From Staphylococcus sp. (lineage in GTDB: Bacteria > Bacteroidota > Bacteroidia > Bacteroidales > Muribaculaceae): a DNA stretch of 64,000 nucleotides. This document shows, piece after piece, positions 25,572-34,840 of this stretch (its first letter is position 1; each line of letters begins with the position of its first letter). Under the pieces are notes generated by a model. It did not search any database. It worked only from the letters and a program-made list of their open reading frames with translations, and was not told the DNA's origin. The stretch is from assembly GCA_023665865.1 (NCBI GenBank), contig JAMPDC010000001.1, positions 942,081 to 1,006,080 of the forward strand, written 5' to 3'. Both the position numbers and the translations under genes were made by a program.

Positions 25572-26978
25572 ATGAGTTTCAGGACATTTCTAACAGGATT
25601 ATTTGCCGGAATCGTTGGCATCGCCCAGCTCCACGGCCAGAGTATCAACCTCTTCGGAACGCCCTCTTCACGTTCGGAAATCTACAACTATACCATCCCT
25701 GAGCATGTGGACATCTACGATGAATTTTTTGACTTCTCCACTGCCCCGGACGATGTCCCCTCTGATTCGTTGCGCATCTTCCCTCTGTCGGTCGACAGTC
25801 TGCTCAACACGATGTATGTCCCGACCACCCCTATGCCACGCTACTATTTCCGCCCGGTGGTTTTCGACTCCTATCAGCTTCTCGACTCGCTGCGTCTCAA
25901 CAGCGGCGCGGATTTCATGTCGCTCAACGACCCGACCTACGGCTGGCTTGCCACCGACGCCTACCATGCCAACCTCATGCGCCACGCCAAGCAGGCCTTC
26001 ATCATCAACTCGCCCGGCATGGTGCGCTACAATGAGGCTGACCTCCCCGAACCTCCACGCAAATTCGAGGCTAAAGTCGACCCATCGACAGCCAAGATCG
26101 TCATAGCCGAAGTGGTCCCGACCGTCGCTCCCAAAAAGGAGATGTCGGCACAGTTCGAGCGCCGCCACTGGTTGCAGACATTCAACGCATCGCTCCATTT
26201 CTCGCAGGCCTACGTGTCGCCAAACTGGTATCAGGGTGGCAACAGCAATCTCAACATCCTGACCAACCTCTTCTATAATCTCAAACTCAACCCGGCCTTC
26301 CACAAGCAGACCCTGTTTGAGATGACACTGCAATATAAACTCGGCCTCAACGACGCTCCCGACGATTCGATCAGAAACTACTCCATCTCCGACGATCTCT
26401 TCCAGTTCAACATGCTCGCCGGCTACAAGGCATCGAAACATTGGTATTACTCGACCAACGTGATGTTCAAGACTCAGCTGATGCAAAACTACAAGTCAAA
26501 CACCCGCGACCTCAAAGGCGCTTTCCTCTCGCCGGGTGAGCTCAACGTCGGTGTCGGTATGACCTACAATTTCGCCAACCCGAAGAAGACATTTACCATC
26601 GACGCGTCAATCTCACCCTTCTCATGGAACATGAAGACCTGCATCAACCACAGGATGAACGAGACAGCCTATGGCATCAAGGAAGGACGCCGCTCAGTCA
26701 GCGAGTTCGGTTCCAACGCCGAAGGAAACCTATACTGGGCCATGTGTGACAACATCAACATCCGTTCGCGCCTCTTTGTCTTCACCGACTATACATACGC
26801 CTACGGCAACTGGGAAAACACCATCTCCTTTGCCATCAACCGCTTCCTGACGACACAGATCTACGTCAACATGCGCTACGACACCTCAACCTCCGGATCA
26901 GAAGACTCCGGTTGGCACAAACTCCAGCTCAAAGAGATCCTCTCGTTCGGTTTCTCATATAAATTTGCCAACATCTAA
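25572..26978 (+). CDS. DUF3078 outer-membrane protein
   Basis: A 468-residue protein with an export signal (about 1-23, ending QLHGQ). The C-terminal half (about 195-468) is a predicted beta-barrel. It contains SPNWYQGGNSNLNILTNLFYN, which matches the W-x-Q-G-G-N pattern I associate with DUF3078, and many alternating aromatic strands, finishing with SFGFSYKFANI. The N-terminal half is Ser/Asp/Pro-rich and may lie in the periplasm. The function of the family is unknown. It is followed by a degenerate heptamer repeat and three small genes in the same direction. Confidence 0.8.
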   Translation: MSFRTFLTGLFAGIVGIAQLHGQSINLFGTPSSRSEIYNYTIPEHVDIYDEFFDFSTAPDDVPSDSLRIFPLSVDSLLNTMYVPTTPMPRYYFRPVVFDSYQLLDSLRLNSGADFMSLNDPTYGWLATDAYHANLMRHAKQAFIINSPGMVRYNEADLPEPPRKFEAKVDPSTAKIVIAEVVPTVAPKKEMSAQFERRHWLQTFNASLHFSQAYVSPNWYQGGNSNLNILTNLFYNLKLNPAFHKQTLFEMTLQYKLGLNDAPDDSIRNYSISDDLFQFNMLAGYKASKHWYYSTNVMFKTQLMQNYKSNTRDLKGAFLSPGELNVGVGMTYNFANPKKTFTIDASISPFSWNMKTCINHRMNETAYGIKEGRRSVSEFGSNAEGNLYWAMCDNINIRSRLFVFTDYTYAYGNWENTISFAINRFLTTQIYVNMRYDTSTSGSEDSGWHKLQLKEILSFGFSYKFANI

Positions 26979-26987
26979 CGACCCCCA

Positions 26988-27029
26988 ACTCTCGACTCTC
27001 AATTCTCGACTCTCGATTCTCAATTCCCA
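26988..27029 (+). repeat. Six degenerate heptamers abutting a start codon
   Basis: Units of 7 bp with pattern A(C/T)TCTC(A/G): ACTCTCG, ACTCTCA, ATTCTCG, ACTCTCG, ATTCTCA, ATTCCCA. They fill the spacer between the DUF3078 gene and the next gene, and the last A is the first base of the ATG at 27029. Confidence 0.9.
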
Positions 27030-27670
27030 TGCCCTCTCTCCTCCGGCTCGCAACACTCCTATGTCTCCTGCCCCTGCTGGCCTCAGCCACGCCGCCGGCC
27101 AAGGGACTCGACAAGAAAATGATCGACGGCATCCCGCAGTCGTCCGAGATATTGGACGGATATGACAACACCGAAGATATCACGCGCCGCATGAGCGCCC
27201 TGCCGCTCCACCCTGTCGAGGGAATCTGGCGCTTTGCCGCCGAAGGCACCCTCATGGCGATCGAACGTACCGACAACCATGAACTCAGCGCCGACGAAGC
27301 CGGAACGACGCTCTACCGCATGGTAGTCGTCCGCGCCGTAGACCACACTCTCCGTCCGGGCACCGTCATGGGCTACCTCTCCCCGACCGCCAAACGCGGA
27401 GTCTATGACGCCCGGATCTATTCCGGACAAAACGATGCCGGGACAAAACTACATTCGCCGACAAAGACGTTTACTCTCACGCTCGGCGACAGTGACAGCC
27501 GTCTCGTCATCAGCAACTACGGCAAGTCACTGCGGTTCAACTGGTGGAGACTCTTCCCCTACATGTATCGCTACATCTTCACCCGCAAAGAGAAAAGTCC
27601 CGGAGAGATCAACGGCTGTCTGCGCGTCTACCCTGCCCCGGCGATACCGGCAAGTCCACGCTATCTCTAA
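27029..27670 (+). CDS. Secreted protein of unknown function
   Basis: A 213-residue protein with a signal peptide (MPSLLRLATLLCLLPLLASA). The mature part has a beta-rich middle, including EGIWRFAAEGTLMAIER, MVVVRAVDHTLRPGTVMGYL and LRFNWWRLFPYMYRYI near the C-terminus. I do not recognise a family. It is preceded directly by the heptamer repeat and followed after 27 bp by another secreted-protein gene, so these small genes probably form an operon. The TAAATTTG at 26960-26967 inside the previous gene could be a promoter. Confidence 0.75.
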   Translation: MPSLLRLATLLCLLPLLASATPPAKGLDKKMIDGIPQSSEILDGYDNTEDITRRMSALPLHPVEGIWRFAAEGTLMAIERTDNHELSADEAGTTLYRMVVVRAVDHTLRPGTVMGYLSPTAKRGVYDARIYSGQNDAGTKLHSPTKTFTLTLGDSDSRLVISNYGKSLRFNWWRLFPYMYRYIFTRKEKSPGEINGCLRVYPAPAIPASPRYL

Positions 27671-27697
27671 CCCATCTGCTCCCGCCAACATACATCC

Positions 27698-28201
27698 ATG
27701 AGTCTGACCCTCCGCCATCTATGTCTATTGCTGACTATCCTCATCGGTTGCCAGCCCTTGGCTGCCGACAAGACTCTGCGGGGGAAACTCCGGCCCGACA
27801 AGAGCGCGCTGGACAAGAAGAGCGCTCCACATGAGGCGGAAGTCTCTCCGCCCGACACTGTCGCCTTTCCTCCACCCGACGACGTGAAGCTCGCAGGCTA
27901 CGACAAACCTCTCACCTCACGCACGGAGAGCCTGTTTGTCAGCAACAACACCGGCCGCGATATCACAGAGATCACCATCCTCCTCACCTACACAGACATG
28001 CAGGGGCGCACTCTCCATGAGCGCACACAGAGCGTGAGGACATTCATCCCGCGAGGCTCAACGCGACGCATTTCTTTCCGCTCGTGGGACAGCCAGAATT
28101 CATTCTTCTATCACAAAGGAAAGAAACCGCGGACCAATAATGTCACGCCATTCGACGTCAAATGTCAGGTGACCCGCTGCGTAACCCCCGCAAACAAATA
28201 A
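27698..28201 (+). CDS. Secreted protein of unknown function
   Basis: A 167-residue protein with a hydrophobic N-terminus (about 5-22). A Cys at residue 18 (LIGCQPLAA) could be a lipobox, although the context is not ideal. A Lys/Pro-rich linker (about 25-65) leads to a small beta domain with ESLFVSNNTGRDITEITILLTYTDMQGR, which looks like a fibronectin- or immunoglobulin-type fold. The ending is SFFYHKGKKPRTNNVTPFDVKC. The 3' end is 38 bp before the DUF4491 gene. Confidence 0.72.
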   Translation: MSLTLRHLCLLLTILIGCQPLAADKTLRGKLRPDKSALDKKSAPHEAEVSPPDTVAFPPPDDVKLAGYDKPLTSRTESLFVSNNTGRDITEITILLTYTDMQGRTLHERTQSVRTFIPRGSTRRISFRSWDSQNSFFYHKGKKPRTNNVTPFDVKCQVTRCVTPANK

Positions 28202-28239
28202 AAAAACATAACCACAACGCAATCCAACACACAATCCAC

Positions 28240-28572
28240 ATGAGCGAAATACTCTCACAACACCATCTGCTCGGTCTCGTGATCGGCGTATGCACCTTTC
28301 TCATCATCGGCATCTTCCATCCGGTAACCATCAAATGCGAATACTATTTCGGCACCTCCTGCTGGTGGTTCTTCCTCTTGCTCGGCATCGGCGGCATAGC
28401 TGCGACACTGCTCGTCGACGACGTCTTCTGGTCGTCGCTTCTCGGAGTATTCTCCTTCTCATCATTCTGGACTATCGGAGAAATATTCGAGCAGGAAAAG
28501 CGGGTGGCCCGAGGGTGGTTTCCCGCCAATCCTGCCCGTAAGGGAAAGAAAGTGAAGAGCGAACTTGACTGA
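28240..28572 (+). CDS. DUF4491 family membrane protein
   Basis: A 110-residue inner-membrane protein. HHLLGLVIGVCTFLIIGIFHPVTIKCEYYFGTSCWW and the C-terminal SFWTIGEIFEQEKRVARGWFPANPAR segment are what I remember of DUF4491, a Bacteroidota family of unknown function with three membrane segments. I chose the ATG at 28240; the upstream in-frame ATG at 28162 lies inside the preceding gene and adds residues without family character. It faces the SGNH hydrolase gene, whose stop is 6 bp away. Confidence 0.85.
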   Translation: MSEILSQHHLLGLVIGVCTFLIIGIFHPVTIKCEYYFGTSCWWFFLLLGIGGIAATLLVDDVFWSSLLGVFSFSSFWTIGEIFEQEKRVARGWFPANPARKGKKVKSELD

Positions 28573-28577
28573 AGCGA

Positions 28578-29282
28578 CTACTTCAGACGCGCACCGACCT
28601 GGGCGGCGATCTGCTCCATGCCTTTGACTGTCGGATGGCCGGCCTTCTTGTCGATATCCTCAAGCCTGATGGCCTCGACGCCGTGGCGCTTGCAGAGTGT
28701 GACAACTGACTCTGTGATCTCGGGACGCAACTCCGTGTTCACAATAAAATATATATCTGTCCCCGGATAGTAGTCAACGAGAGTCTCCAGCATCCTGTCG
28801 AGCGCAGGGCGGAAGGTATAGAAATCAGGCTCCGAACCGTCGGCAGCCTTGCCATCCTCCCGAGGATATTCACCGGCATCCACGCCGGCCCACGAATCGT
28901 TGGTCGCACCGAAGACAAGGATCACGTCGGGCGACCCCAACTCCTTGGCACGGGTCAGAAACGAGCGGTCGGAATAGTCCTCGCCGCGATAGCCACGGTG
29001 AGAGATGGTAGCGCCTGAAAACGAATTGTTGACCACAAGACGCAGACCCTTCTCGCGTATCAGGCGGTTCCACCAAAGCTGGCTGACATCGCTGACATCA
29101 GTCAGATCGGGACGTGGAGCCTTGAAATACCACACGGCATTGGTGTCGGGACTCACATGTCCCTCAAACGTCGAATAGGAATCACCGAGGATCGACACCC
29201 CGGCACGCGGCGACAGCGCCGAGACCGAAAACAGCGGGAGCGACAGCAACCCGACCACGAGCATTGTTAAGATTTTACGCAT
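28578..29282 (-). CDS. Secreted SGNH/GDSL hydrolase
   Basis: An esterase or acylhydrolase of 234 residues with a signal peptide (about 1-22). All four blocks are visible: GDSYS with S35 as nucleophile, the block II glycine in NNSFSGATISHRGYRG, GATNDSW for block III (G and N), and the block V Asp/His pair in DKKAGHPTVKG. Such proteins often remove acetyl groups from glycans, but the substrate cannot be read. It is monocistronic and converges with the DUF4491 gene. Confidence 0.87.
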   Translation of the reverse strand: MRKILTMLVVGLLSLPLFSVSALSPRAGVSILGDSYSTFEGHVSPDTNAVWYFKAPRPDLTDVSDVSQLWWNRLIREKGLRLVVNNSFSGATISHRGYRGEDYSDRSFLTRAKELGSPDVILVFGATNDSWAGVDAGEYPREDGKAADGSEPDFYTFRPALDRMLETLVDYYPGTDIYFIVNTELRPEITESVVTLCKRHGVEAIRLEDIDKKAGHPTVKGMEQIAAQVGARLK

Positions 29283-29587
29283 CGTTTCTGACAGGTAATT
29301 TAAGATTGATAATAATGGGCGGAAAAAAACGTTTATTGTTAAAACGCAGGAGCCCGAAACAATATTACACCCCCGTCGGGCATTTTCTTGGCATTTTTTC
29401 GACTTTTTTCACTCATTTTTCATTGGTTGAAACATGATTTTCAACCCGTTCATTTTGAATTAAATGGAATTTATCGTACTTTTGTGCGTTAATTCCGTGT
29501 AGCCTCTCGCCATGCGGAGCCTTATTTCGGCCAATGACGACAATTTTAACCTTAATTTGAAAAAATCAAATTCATCTAAACATACTA
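29283..29587. other. Intergenic region with the ppiD promoter
   Basis: About 305 bp between divergent genes. A weak hairpin GCCCGA (29352-29357)/TCGGGC (29376-29381) followed by ATTTTC is seen. A good promoter for the downstream gene lies at 29455-29484. Otherwise the sequence is AT-rich and unremarkable. Confidence 0.5.
29455..29484 (+). promoter_or_regulatory. Promoter for the PpiD-like gene
   Basis: TTG (29455-29457), 19 bp, TACTTTTG (29477-29484). The leader is about 97 nt to the ATG at 29588. Confidence 0.7.
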
Positions 29588-31660
29588 ATGGCAACTTTAG
29601 AAAAAATCCGTAGCAAGTCAGCCCTCTTGCTCATCATCGTGGGAGCCGGCCTGCTGGCTTTTATCATTGGTGACTTCTTTACGTCCGGCCGCACTCTGTT
29701 CGGCACCGGCACTACCATTGCAAAAGTCGACGGTACGAAGATCGACATCCAGGAATTCCAGCGTCGTGTACAGGAAGCCTCCCAGCAGGCTCAGAGCCAG
29801 AACCAGCGCATGGACAACGCCGTGCTCCAGCAGCAGGTGCTCAACTCCATGATCGCTGAAAAGCTCTTCGACCAGGAGATCAAAGACCTCGGCCTCACCG
29901 TCACTGACCAGGAACTTACCGACATGATGGTAGGAAAAAATTCGCAATATGTCGACCGCATGGTCCAGCAGCAGCTCGGTGTGCCCGATGCAAAGACTGC
30001 ACACGACATGGCTTTCAACCCGACAAAATACGGCATGCAGCAGGCTCAGGCCCAGCAGCTCCAGGCCTACTGGCTTGACCTCGAGAAATCAGTGGAACGC
30101 ATGCTCCTCCAGCAGAAATTCCAGAACCTCTTCGCAGGTACTCTCGTGGCCAACGAACTCGACGCCAAAGCGCTCTATGACGACAACGCCGCCACCGCCC
30201 ACATCATCTACGCCAAAAAAGACTTCTCAAGCCTCAAGGATGAAGACTTTGAAGTGAGCGAAAGCGATATCAACGCTATCTACGACAAGCAGAAAGGCCG
30301 CTATATCCTCACAGAGCCCACCCGCACCATCAACTACATCGCTGTCAACATCGTCCCCTCTGAAGCTGACATCCTCGCCGGCCAGAAGAAAGTTGAGGAT
30401 GCTATCGCAGCGCTCAACAATGCTCCTGAACTCCAGGGTCTCGCAGACATGCCCGAATTTGTGGCTGACCGTCGCAAACTCACCCAGAACGACGTCAACA
30501 AGGAAAGCCGCCTCAAGGCTGCCGTCGACTCTCTCTCTGTCGGCCGCGCTACCCTCGTCAGCAAAAACGGCAATGACTACACCATCGCCAAACTCCTCGG
30601 CAAGAACCAGGAATCGGCAAGCGTCAAGATCGACTTCCTCGCAGTCCAGGGCACCAAAGCTCAGGTTGACTCTCTCGTCAGTGCCCTCAACTCAGGCGTA
30701 GCTTTCGACAGCATCTCAGCTTCACCCCTCGTGGCCCAGTCACAGAAAGACATGGAGATCTCACTCCTCGATGCCAACTACACTCCCATCAAGGAAATCA
30801 TCGCTGACCGCGCAACCGGTGTCTACTTCACTCCCGATACCATCGCCGACGGTGGCCGCATCTTCCGTGTGAGCGAGCGTCCCGCGCCTGTAACCGTCTA
30901 TGACCTCGCAAGCATCACTTTCACCACCGAACCCTCCAACGCTACCATCAACGATCTCGACGCCGCTCTCCGCGACTATGTTGAGAAAAACAAAACATCA
31001 AAGGAATTTACCGACAACGCTCAGGAAGCAGGCTACACCACCTTCCCCGCAACCATTTCGGCTTCAACCCCGATGGTCGGCAACCTCAACGACTCTCACT
31101 CAGCTGTCGCTTGGGTGATGGACGCTAAGAAGGGCCAGGTTTCACCCGTCTTCGGCGACGTCCAGTCTGGCCGCTTCCTCGCTGTAGCTGTCAACGATAT
31201 CTATGACGGCGACTATGTTCCCGCCCGTGATCCCCAGATCCACGCCATGCTCACCACAGAAGCCCGCAACAATAAGAAAGCTGAGAAACTTCTCGCCGAC
31301 TATCAGGGCAAGGCTAAAGACGTGGCCGGCTATGCAAACCTCATGAGCGTGTCAGTCGACACTACAACCGTCAACTTCGGTCAGTATATGATCCCCGGTC
31401 TCGGCATGACTGAAAGCGCCGTCCAGGGTAAGACTGCCAATGCCGACAAGGGAGCTCTCGTAGGCCCCATGAAAGCCAACAACTCTGTCATCGTTCTTCA
31501 GGTTACTGAAATCGACAAGGAAGGCCGTCCCTACGACTTCCAGGAAAATGCAGTCCGCTTCAACCAGCAGCGTGGTGCATCCCGCATGATGAACAGCCTT
31601 GACCGCATCCTCCTCGGCAACAAGAAAGTCACAAACAACATCAACACCTTCTATAAATAA
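29588..31660 (+). CDS. PpiD-like periplasmic folding factor (SurA N-like, parvulin-type)
   Basis: A membrane-anchored chaperone/peptidyl-prolyl isomerase acting on proteins leaving the Sec translocon. The 690-residue protein has one N-terminal membrane segment (about 13-31, LLLIIVGAGLLAFIIGDFF). A SurA-N/PpiD chaperone region follows (about 40-200) with KVDGTKIDIQEFQRRVQEA and AEKLFDQEIKDLGLTVTDQEL. Then come parvulin-like segments (about 235-460, for example SVKIDFLAVQGTKAQVDSLV). The length and order match Bacteroidota PpiD. It is monocistronic and ended by a 17-bp hairpin. Confidence 0.9.
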   Translation: MATLEKIRSKSALLLIIVGAGLLAFIIGDFFTSGRTLFGTGTTIAKVDGTKIDIQEFQRRVQEASQQAQSQNQRMDNAVLQQQVLNSMIAEKLFDQEIKDLGLTVTDQELTDMMVGKNSQYVDRMVQQQLGVPDAKTAHDMAFNPTKYGMQQAQAQQLQAYWLDLEKSVERMLLQQKFQNLFAGTLVANELDAKALYDDNAATAHIIYAKKDFSSLKDEDFEVSESDINAIYDKQKGRYILTEPTRTINYIAVNIVPSEADILAGQKKVEDAIAALNNAPELQGLADMPEFVADRRKLTQNDVNKESRLKAAVDSLSVGRATLVSKNGNDYTIAKLLGKNQESASVKIDFLAVQGTKAQVDSLVSALNSGVAFDSISASPLVAQSQKDMEISLLDANYTPIKEIIADRATGVYFTPDTIADGGRIFRVSERPAPVTVYDLASITFTTEPSNATINDLDAALRDYVEKNKTSKEFTDNAQEAGYTTFPATISASTPMVGNLNDSHSAVAWVMDAKKGQVSPVFGDVQSGRFLAVAVNDIYDGDYVPARDPQIHAMLTTEARNNKKAEKLLADYQGKAKDVAGYANLMSVSVDTTTVNFGQYMIPGLGMTESAVQGKTANADKGALVGPMKANNSVIVLQVTEIDKEGRPYDFQENAVRFNQQRGASRMMNSLDRILLGNKKVTNNINTFYK

Positions 31661-31684
31661 TTATAATCAGGTGTTTACAACATA

Positions 31685-31726
31685 AGCAGGGGTGCGGTTC
31701 CGGGAACCGCACCCCTGCTTCTATTT
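31685..31726. terminator. Hairpin between convergent ppiD-like gene and TonB-receptor-like gene
   Basis: AGCAGGGGTGCGGTTCC (31685-31701) and its exact complement (31703-31719) form a 17-bp stem. A T-containing tail (TCTATTTT) follows on the plus strand. It can act in both directions. Confidence 0.8.
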
Positions 31727-31751
31727 TGACATACTGTGATTTCGGTCTCCC

Positions 31752-34664
31752 CTACTTCTTCGGGCGGATGTTGAGGCGATACTGGACGGAGAACATCACG
31801 TATCTCGGCAGCGCATTGGTATAGCTCACCGTGCGGCCTGAGGCATTCACCGCATAGTTGACATTAGACAGCTGGTGGAGCATATCGAAACCGTCGACCA
31901 TAAACACCCAGTGGCTGCGCTTAGGCGCGTAGGTCAGACGCAGATTCCAGATGGCATCGGTAGTGTCGAGTTCCTTCACACCGTAGCCACGGCGGGCATA
32001 GAAGGTGAAATCCGTGCTTATGCCAAATCCGGCAGGCAGACGGAACTGGCCGTTCACTCCGTAGCTGAAATGCTTGGCGTTGATCGCGTTGAAATCCTCG
32101 CGGGTCGACGTCGTGTGGCGCAGAGTCCCGCTACCGTTGAGCGAGATCTGTTGATTCCCTATCTGCCAGCTGAAACTCAGCTTCTCGGTGAGATTGTCAG
32201 ACTTCACCGTCGACTTCTGAGGCTCTTCAAGGTTGACACCGATCATGTCGGCATAGTGTGTACGGTTGGCAGTGGTGGTAGAGCTTAAAGTGAACTGCTC
32301 TTTCCGGCCGAATTGCATCTTGAAATAGTCCTCGGCCGTAAACGAATGGTTACCGTCAACGTTATAGGTCTTGTTGCGGCGCACACCGGTGGCAGTGTCG
32401 TAGGTGTAACCGCGCACAAGAGCATTAGTCGTATATTCATAGGTACCGGCAACCATGTTTGAGAGATTTTTACCCTTTGGAGTGAAATTCCAGTTAAGAG
32501 TATGGCTGATGACATGGGCATTTTTCAGATCCGGATTGCCGAGAGCGATATTCAGAGGGTCAGTATCGTCGATGACATCAATCAGATGGGTCAACTCAGG
32601 AGTTTTCGTATCCATCTTGAATGAGTATTCAAGTGTATGGGTGTGTTGTCGTCCATCTTTATCCTGAGCCCCCAGACTATACTCCACAAACGCCCCATAG
32701 TTGCCCATTTTTGTCAGAAATGAGCCACGGCTGACGAGATACGAGCGGTTGGCACGCCAGTAGTCGTAATGCTGGTGCAGGAGCGAGAGTTTAGGACTGA
32801 GGATGATAAAAATCCTGTTATTGTTCTGGAAACTTCTCACATAAGTCAACCTTGGAATAATGTCGTGGCGGTTCTCTATCAGGCGGGAGGTATAGCTGTT
32901 GGCTGGATCAAAGGTGTCCAGATAACCCGCGGGAAGAGTACCGTAGTTACCCATGTCGGCCAGACGGTCGAGGGCATACATGTATGAGTCCTTGTTTTGA
33001 TCGCGGAAACGGTAAGAGTACAGCACGTTGAAGCCAACTCCACTATTAAAATTTGTATTGTATGAAGCCGTGGCGTCCACGGTGAGATTATGATTGGGCG
33101 AATTGTCGAAATACTGGCGGCGGCGCACTGCCGGAATCGGATCAGCACCATAGTTAATGTTATAGTCCTGCCAGCGATCCTCCTTTGAATCCTTGTATAT
33201 CACACTTGCATCAAAGGTGATACGGTCAGGAGTGCCGGGAATCTTGTATCTCATCCCCGGACTGAATTCCACCTTGCTCTCATGACGGCTGCCATCGCTG
33301 CGGGTGATCGAACGGTTGACCACCGCGTCAAGCATCTCCGGACTCCCGTCGCTATAGAGAGCCTCGATCGCCCGGACGGTGATTTCCTTCTGCTCCTCGT
33401 TGAAAGTGGCAGACAGAGCATTGGATGAATTGGTAACCTTTGTGTAGCGGCCACCCCATATACCACCCCACCAGAACTTGTCAGAGTAATTGTTGACGAA
33501 ATTGTTGGTCTCTATCTTCAGATTCTTATTCTTTCCGCGGCTGAAAGAGTAGTCGTAGGTATTGCCTCCGGCAAGAAAATTGGTGCGGTCGAGAGTGGTG
33601 AGATTATTGCTGCTTGATTCCTCATAGACCACAGAGCCTCTATATCCCTTGGTTTCGTTGAGATTCTGGTAATCGTAGTTGAAAGCCGCCTGCTTGTATG
33701 TGCGGGTGCCCGAAGGCATCTTTTCAGGAGTCCATGTGTCGCTCTTGCCCGGTTTGCGGTTGTCGTTGAGATTGTTGGCATTGGCGATGAAGGTCAGTTT
33801 GGTCGTCGGGGTGAAGAGTGAGGCGAAGAGACGGCCTGAATACCTGTCCTTGGTGCCCAGACCACCCTGCGCGTTGACGATCCATCCCCGGTTATACTCA
33901 CGTTTGAGCTTCACGTCCATCGTCAGATGCTTGACGGCATTCGGGTCACCCTCCCACTTCTCACGCTGAGTCTGTCCCTTATAAATCTCCACGTTTTTCA
34001 CCGTATAGGCAGCGATGTTTTCAATCATAAGCTGATTGTTGCCGTCAAGAAAATCCTTGCCGTTGAGCAGCAGCGACTCCACCTTCTCGCCATTGACCTT
34101 TATCTCGCCATCATCGTTGAGCTCAACGCCGGGCAGCTGCGCGATGAGCGCATCGAGCATCGACCCTTCCGCGAGCTGAAAGGCATCGGCGTTGTAGACT
34201 ATGGTGTCACCTTTATTATAAAACTTGATTTTAGAAGCCGTCACAGTCACCTCACCGAGCTGACGGGGTGCCTTCTCGAGAAGTATCTGCGGCAGATCGC
34301 GGTAAGTCTCACGTTTGCCCGGTTTCTCAAGGCGATAGGTCACCGTCTGAGTCTTGTAGCCGGGACAACTGACATCAAAGATGATGGTCGAGTCGCGCCG
34401 GGGCACGCTAAAAGAGAAATAGGCAAGCTGCACACGCTCTCCGTCTCTGAAAGCCATTCCTTTATTGGCCTGGATTGAATCGATAAGATTTCCCTTTTCA
34501 TCATAGCGGTAAACCATGGCATCGGTAAGATCGACGCGTGTGATGAGATCTTTGACTCTACCTGAAAGGGAGATTTCATCATCTTTTCCCGAGGCATCGA
34601 GAGCAAAGATATTGGACAGCAGCGTGATAATAAGTACAATAACTGCAACGCGGTTAGATTTCAT
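31752..34664 (-). CDS. TonB-dependent receptor-like outer-membrane beta-barrel protein
   Basis: A 970-residue outer-membrane protein. Signal segment (about 5-24), then a carboxypeptidase-regulatory-like domain (about 30-130), then a plug-like domain (about 135-235) with LGEVTVTASKIKFYNKGDTI, LIAQLPGVELNDDGEIKVNG and NVEIYKGQ. The rest is a long barrel ending SVQYRLNIRPKK. This type is common in Bacteroidota, often without a SusD partner, and none is present here. The ligand is unknown. It has a very good promoter and stands alone. Confidence 0.88.
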   Translation of the reverse strand: MKSNRVAVIVLIITLLSNIFALDASGKDDEISLSGRVKDLITRVDLTDAMVYRYDEKGNLIDSIQANKGMAFRDGERVQLAYFSFSVPRRDSTIIFDVSCPGYKTQTVTYRLEKPGKRETYRDLPQILLEKAPRQLGEVTVTASKIKFYNKGDTIVYNADAFQLAEGSMLDALIAQLPGVELNDDGEIKVNGEKVESLLLNGKDFLDGNNQLMIENIAAYTVKNVEIYKGQTQREKWEGDPNAVKHLTMDVKLKREYNRGWIVNAQGGLGTKDRYSGRLFASLFTPTTKLTFIANANNLNDNRKPGKSDTWTPEKMPSGTRTYKQAAFNYDYQNLNETKGYRGSVVYEESSSNNLTTLDRTNFLAGGNTYDYSFSRGKNKNLKIETNNFVNNYSDKFWWGGIWGGRYTKVTNSSNALSATFNEEQKEITVRAIEALYSDGSPEMLDAVVNRSITRSDGSRHESKVEFSPGMRYKIPGTPDRITFDASVIYKDSKEDRWQDYNINYGADPIPAVRRRQYFDNSPNHNLTVDATASYNTNFNSGVGFNVLYSYRFRDQNKDSYMYALDRLADMGNYGTLPAGYLDTFDPANSYTSRLIENRHDIIPRLTYVRSFQNNNRIFIILSPKLSLLHQHYDYWRANRSYLVSRGSFLTKMGNYGAFVEYSLGAQDKDGRQHTHTLEYSFKMDTKTPELTHLIDVIDDTDPLNIALGNPDLKNAHVISHTLNWNFTPKGKNLSNMVAGTYEYTTNALVRGYTYDTATGVRRNKTYNVDGNHSFTAEDYFKMQFGRKEQFTLSSTTTANRTHYADMIGVNLEEPQKSTVKSDNLTEKLSFSWQIGNQQISLNGSGTLRHTTSTREDFNAINAKHFSYGVNGQFRLPAGFGISTDFTFYARRGYGVKELDTTDAIWNLRLTYAPKRSHWVFMVDGFDMLHQLSNVNYAVNASGRTVSYTNALPRYVMFSVQYRLNIRPKK

Positions 34665-34740
34665 AAGGTAGTGAGGCTAAAAAGGATTTATTAAACGTGA
34701 GGATGAAGCACTAATTTATAATAATCGGTATTATATCCTG

Positions 34741-34770
34741 CAAAATTAGTCAATTAATTTTACCATCCAA
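34741..34770 (-). promoter_or_regulatory. Promoter for the TonB-receptor-like gene
   Basis: Minus strand TTG (34768-34770), 19 bp, TAATTTTG (34741-34748), with a leader of about 70 nt before the ATG at 34664. Confidence 0.7.
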
Positions 34771-34840
34771 CATCTAACGACTTCTTCACCTATAATTTTA
34801 AGCAATATTAACTCTATAAATCAGCTATTGTACTGAGCTC

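Noticed and set aside
26960-26967. TAAATTTG as a promoter inside the DUF3078 gene
   Set aside because: It encodes the YKF end of a barrel strand and may match by chance; no good -33 element lies upstream, so I did not list it as a feature.
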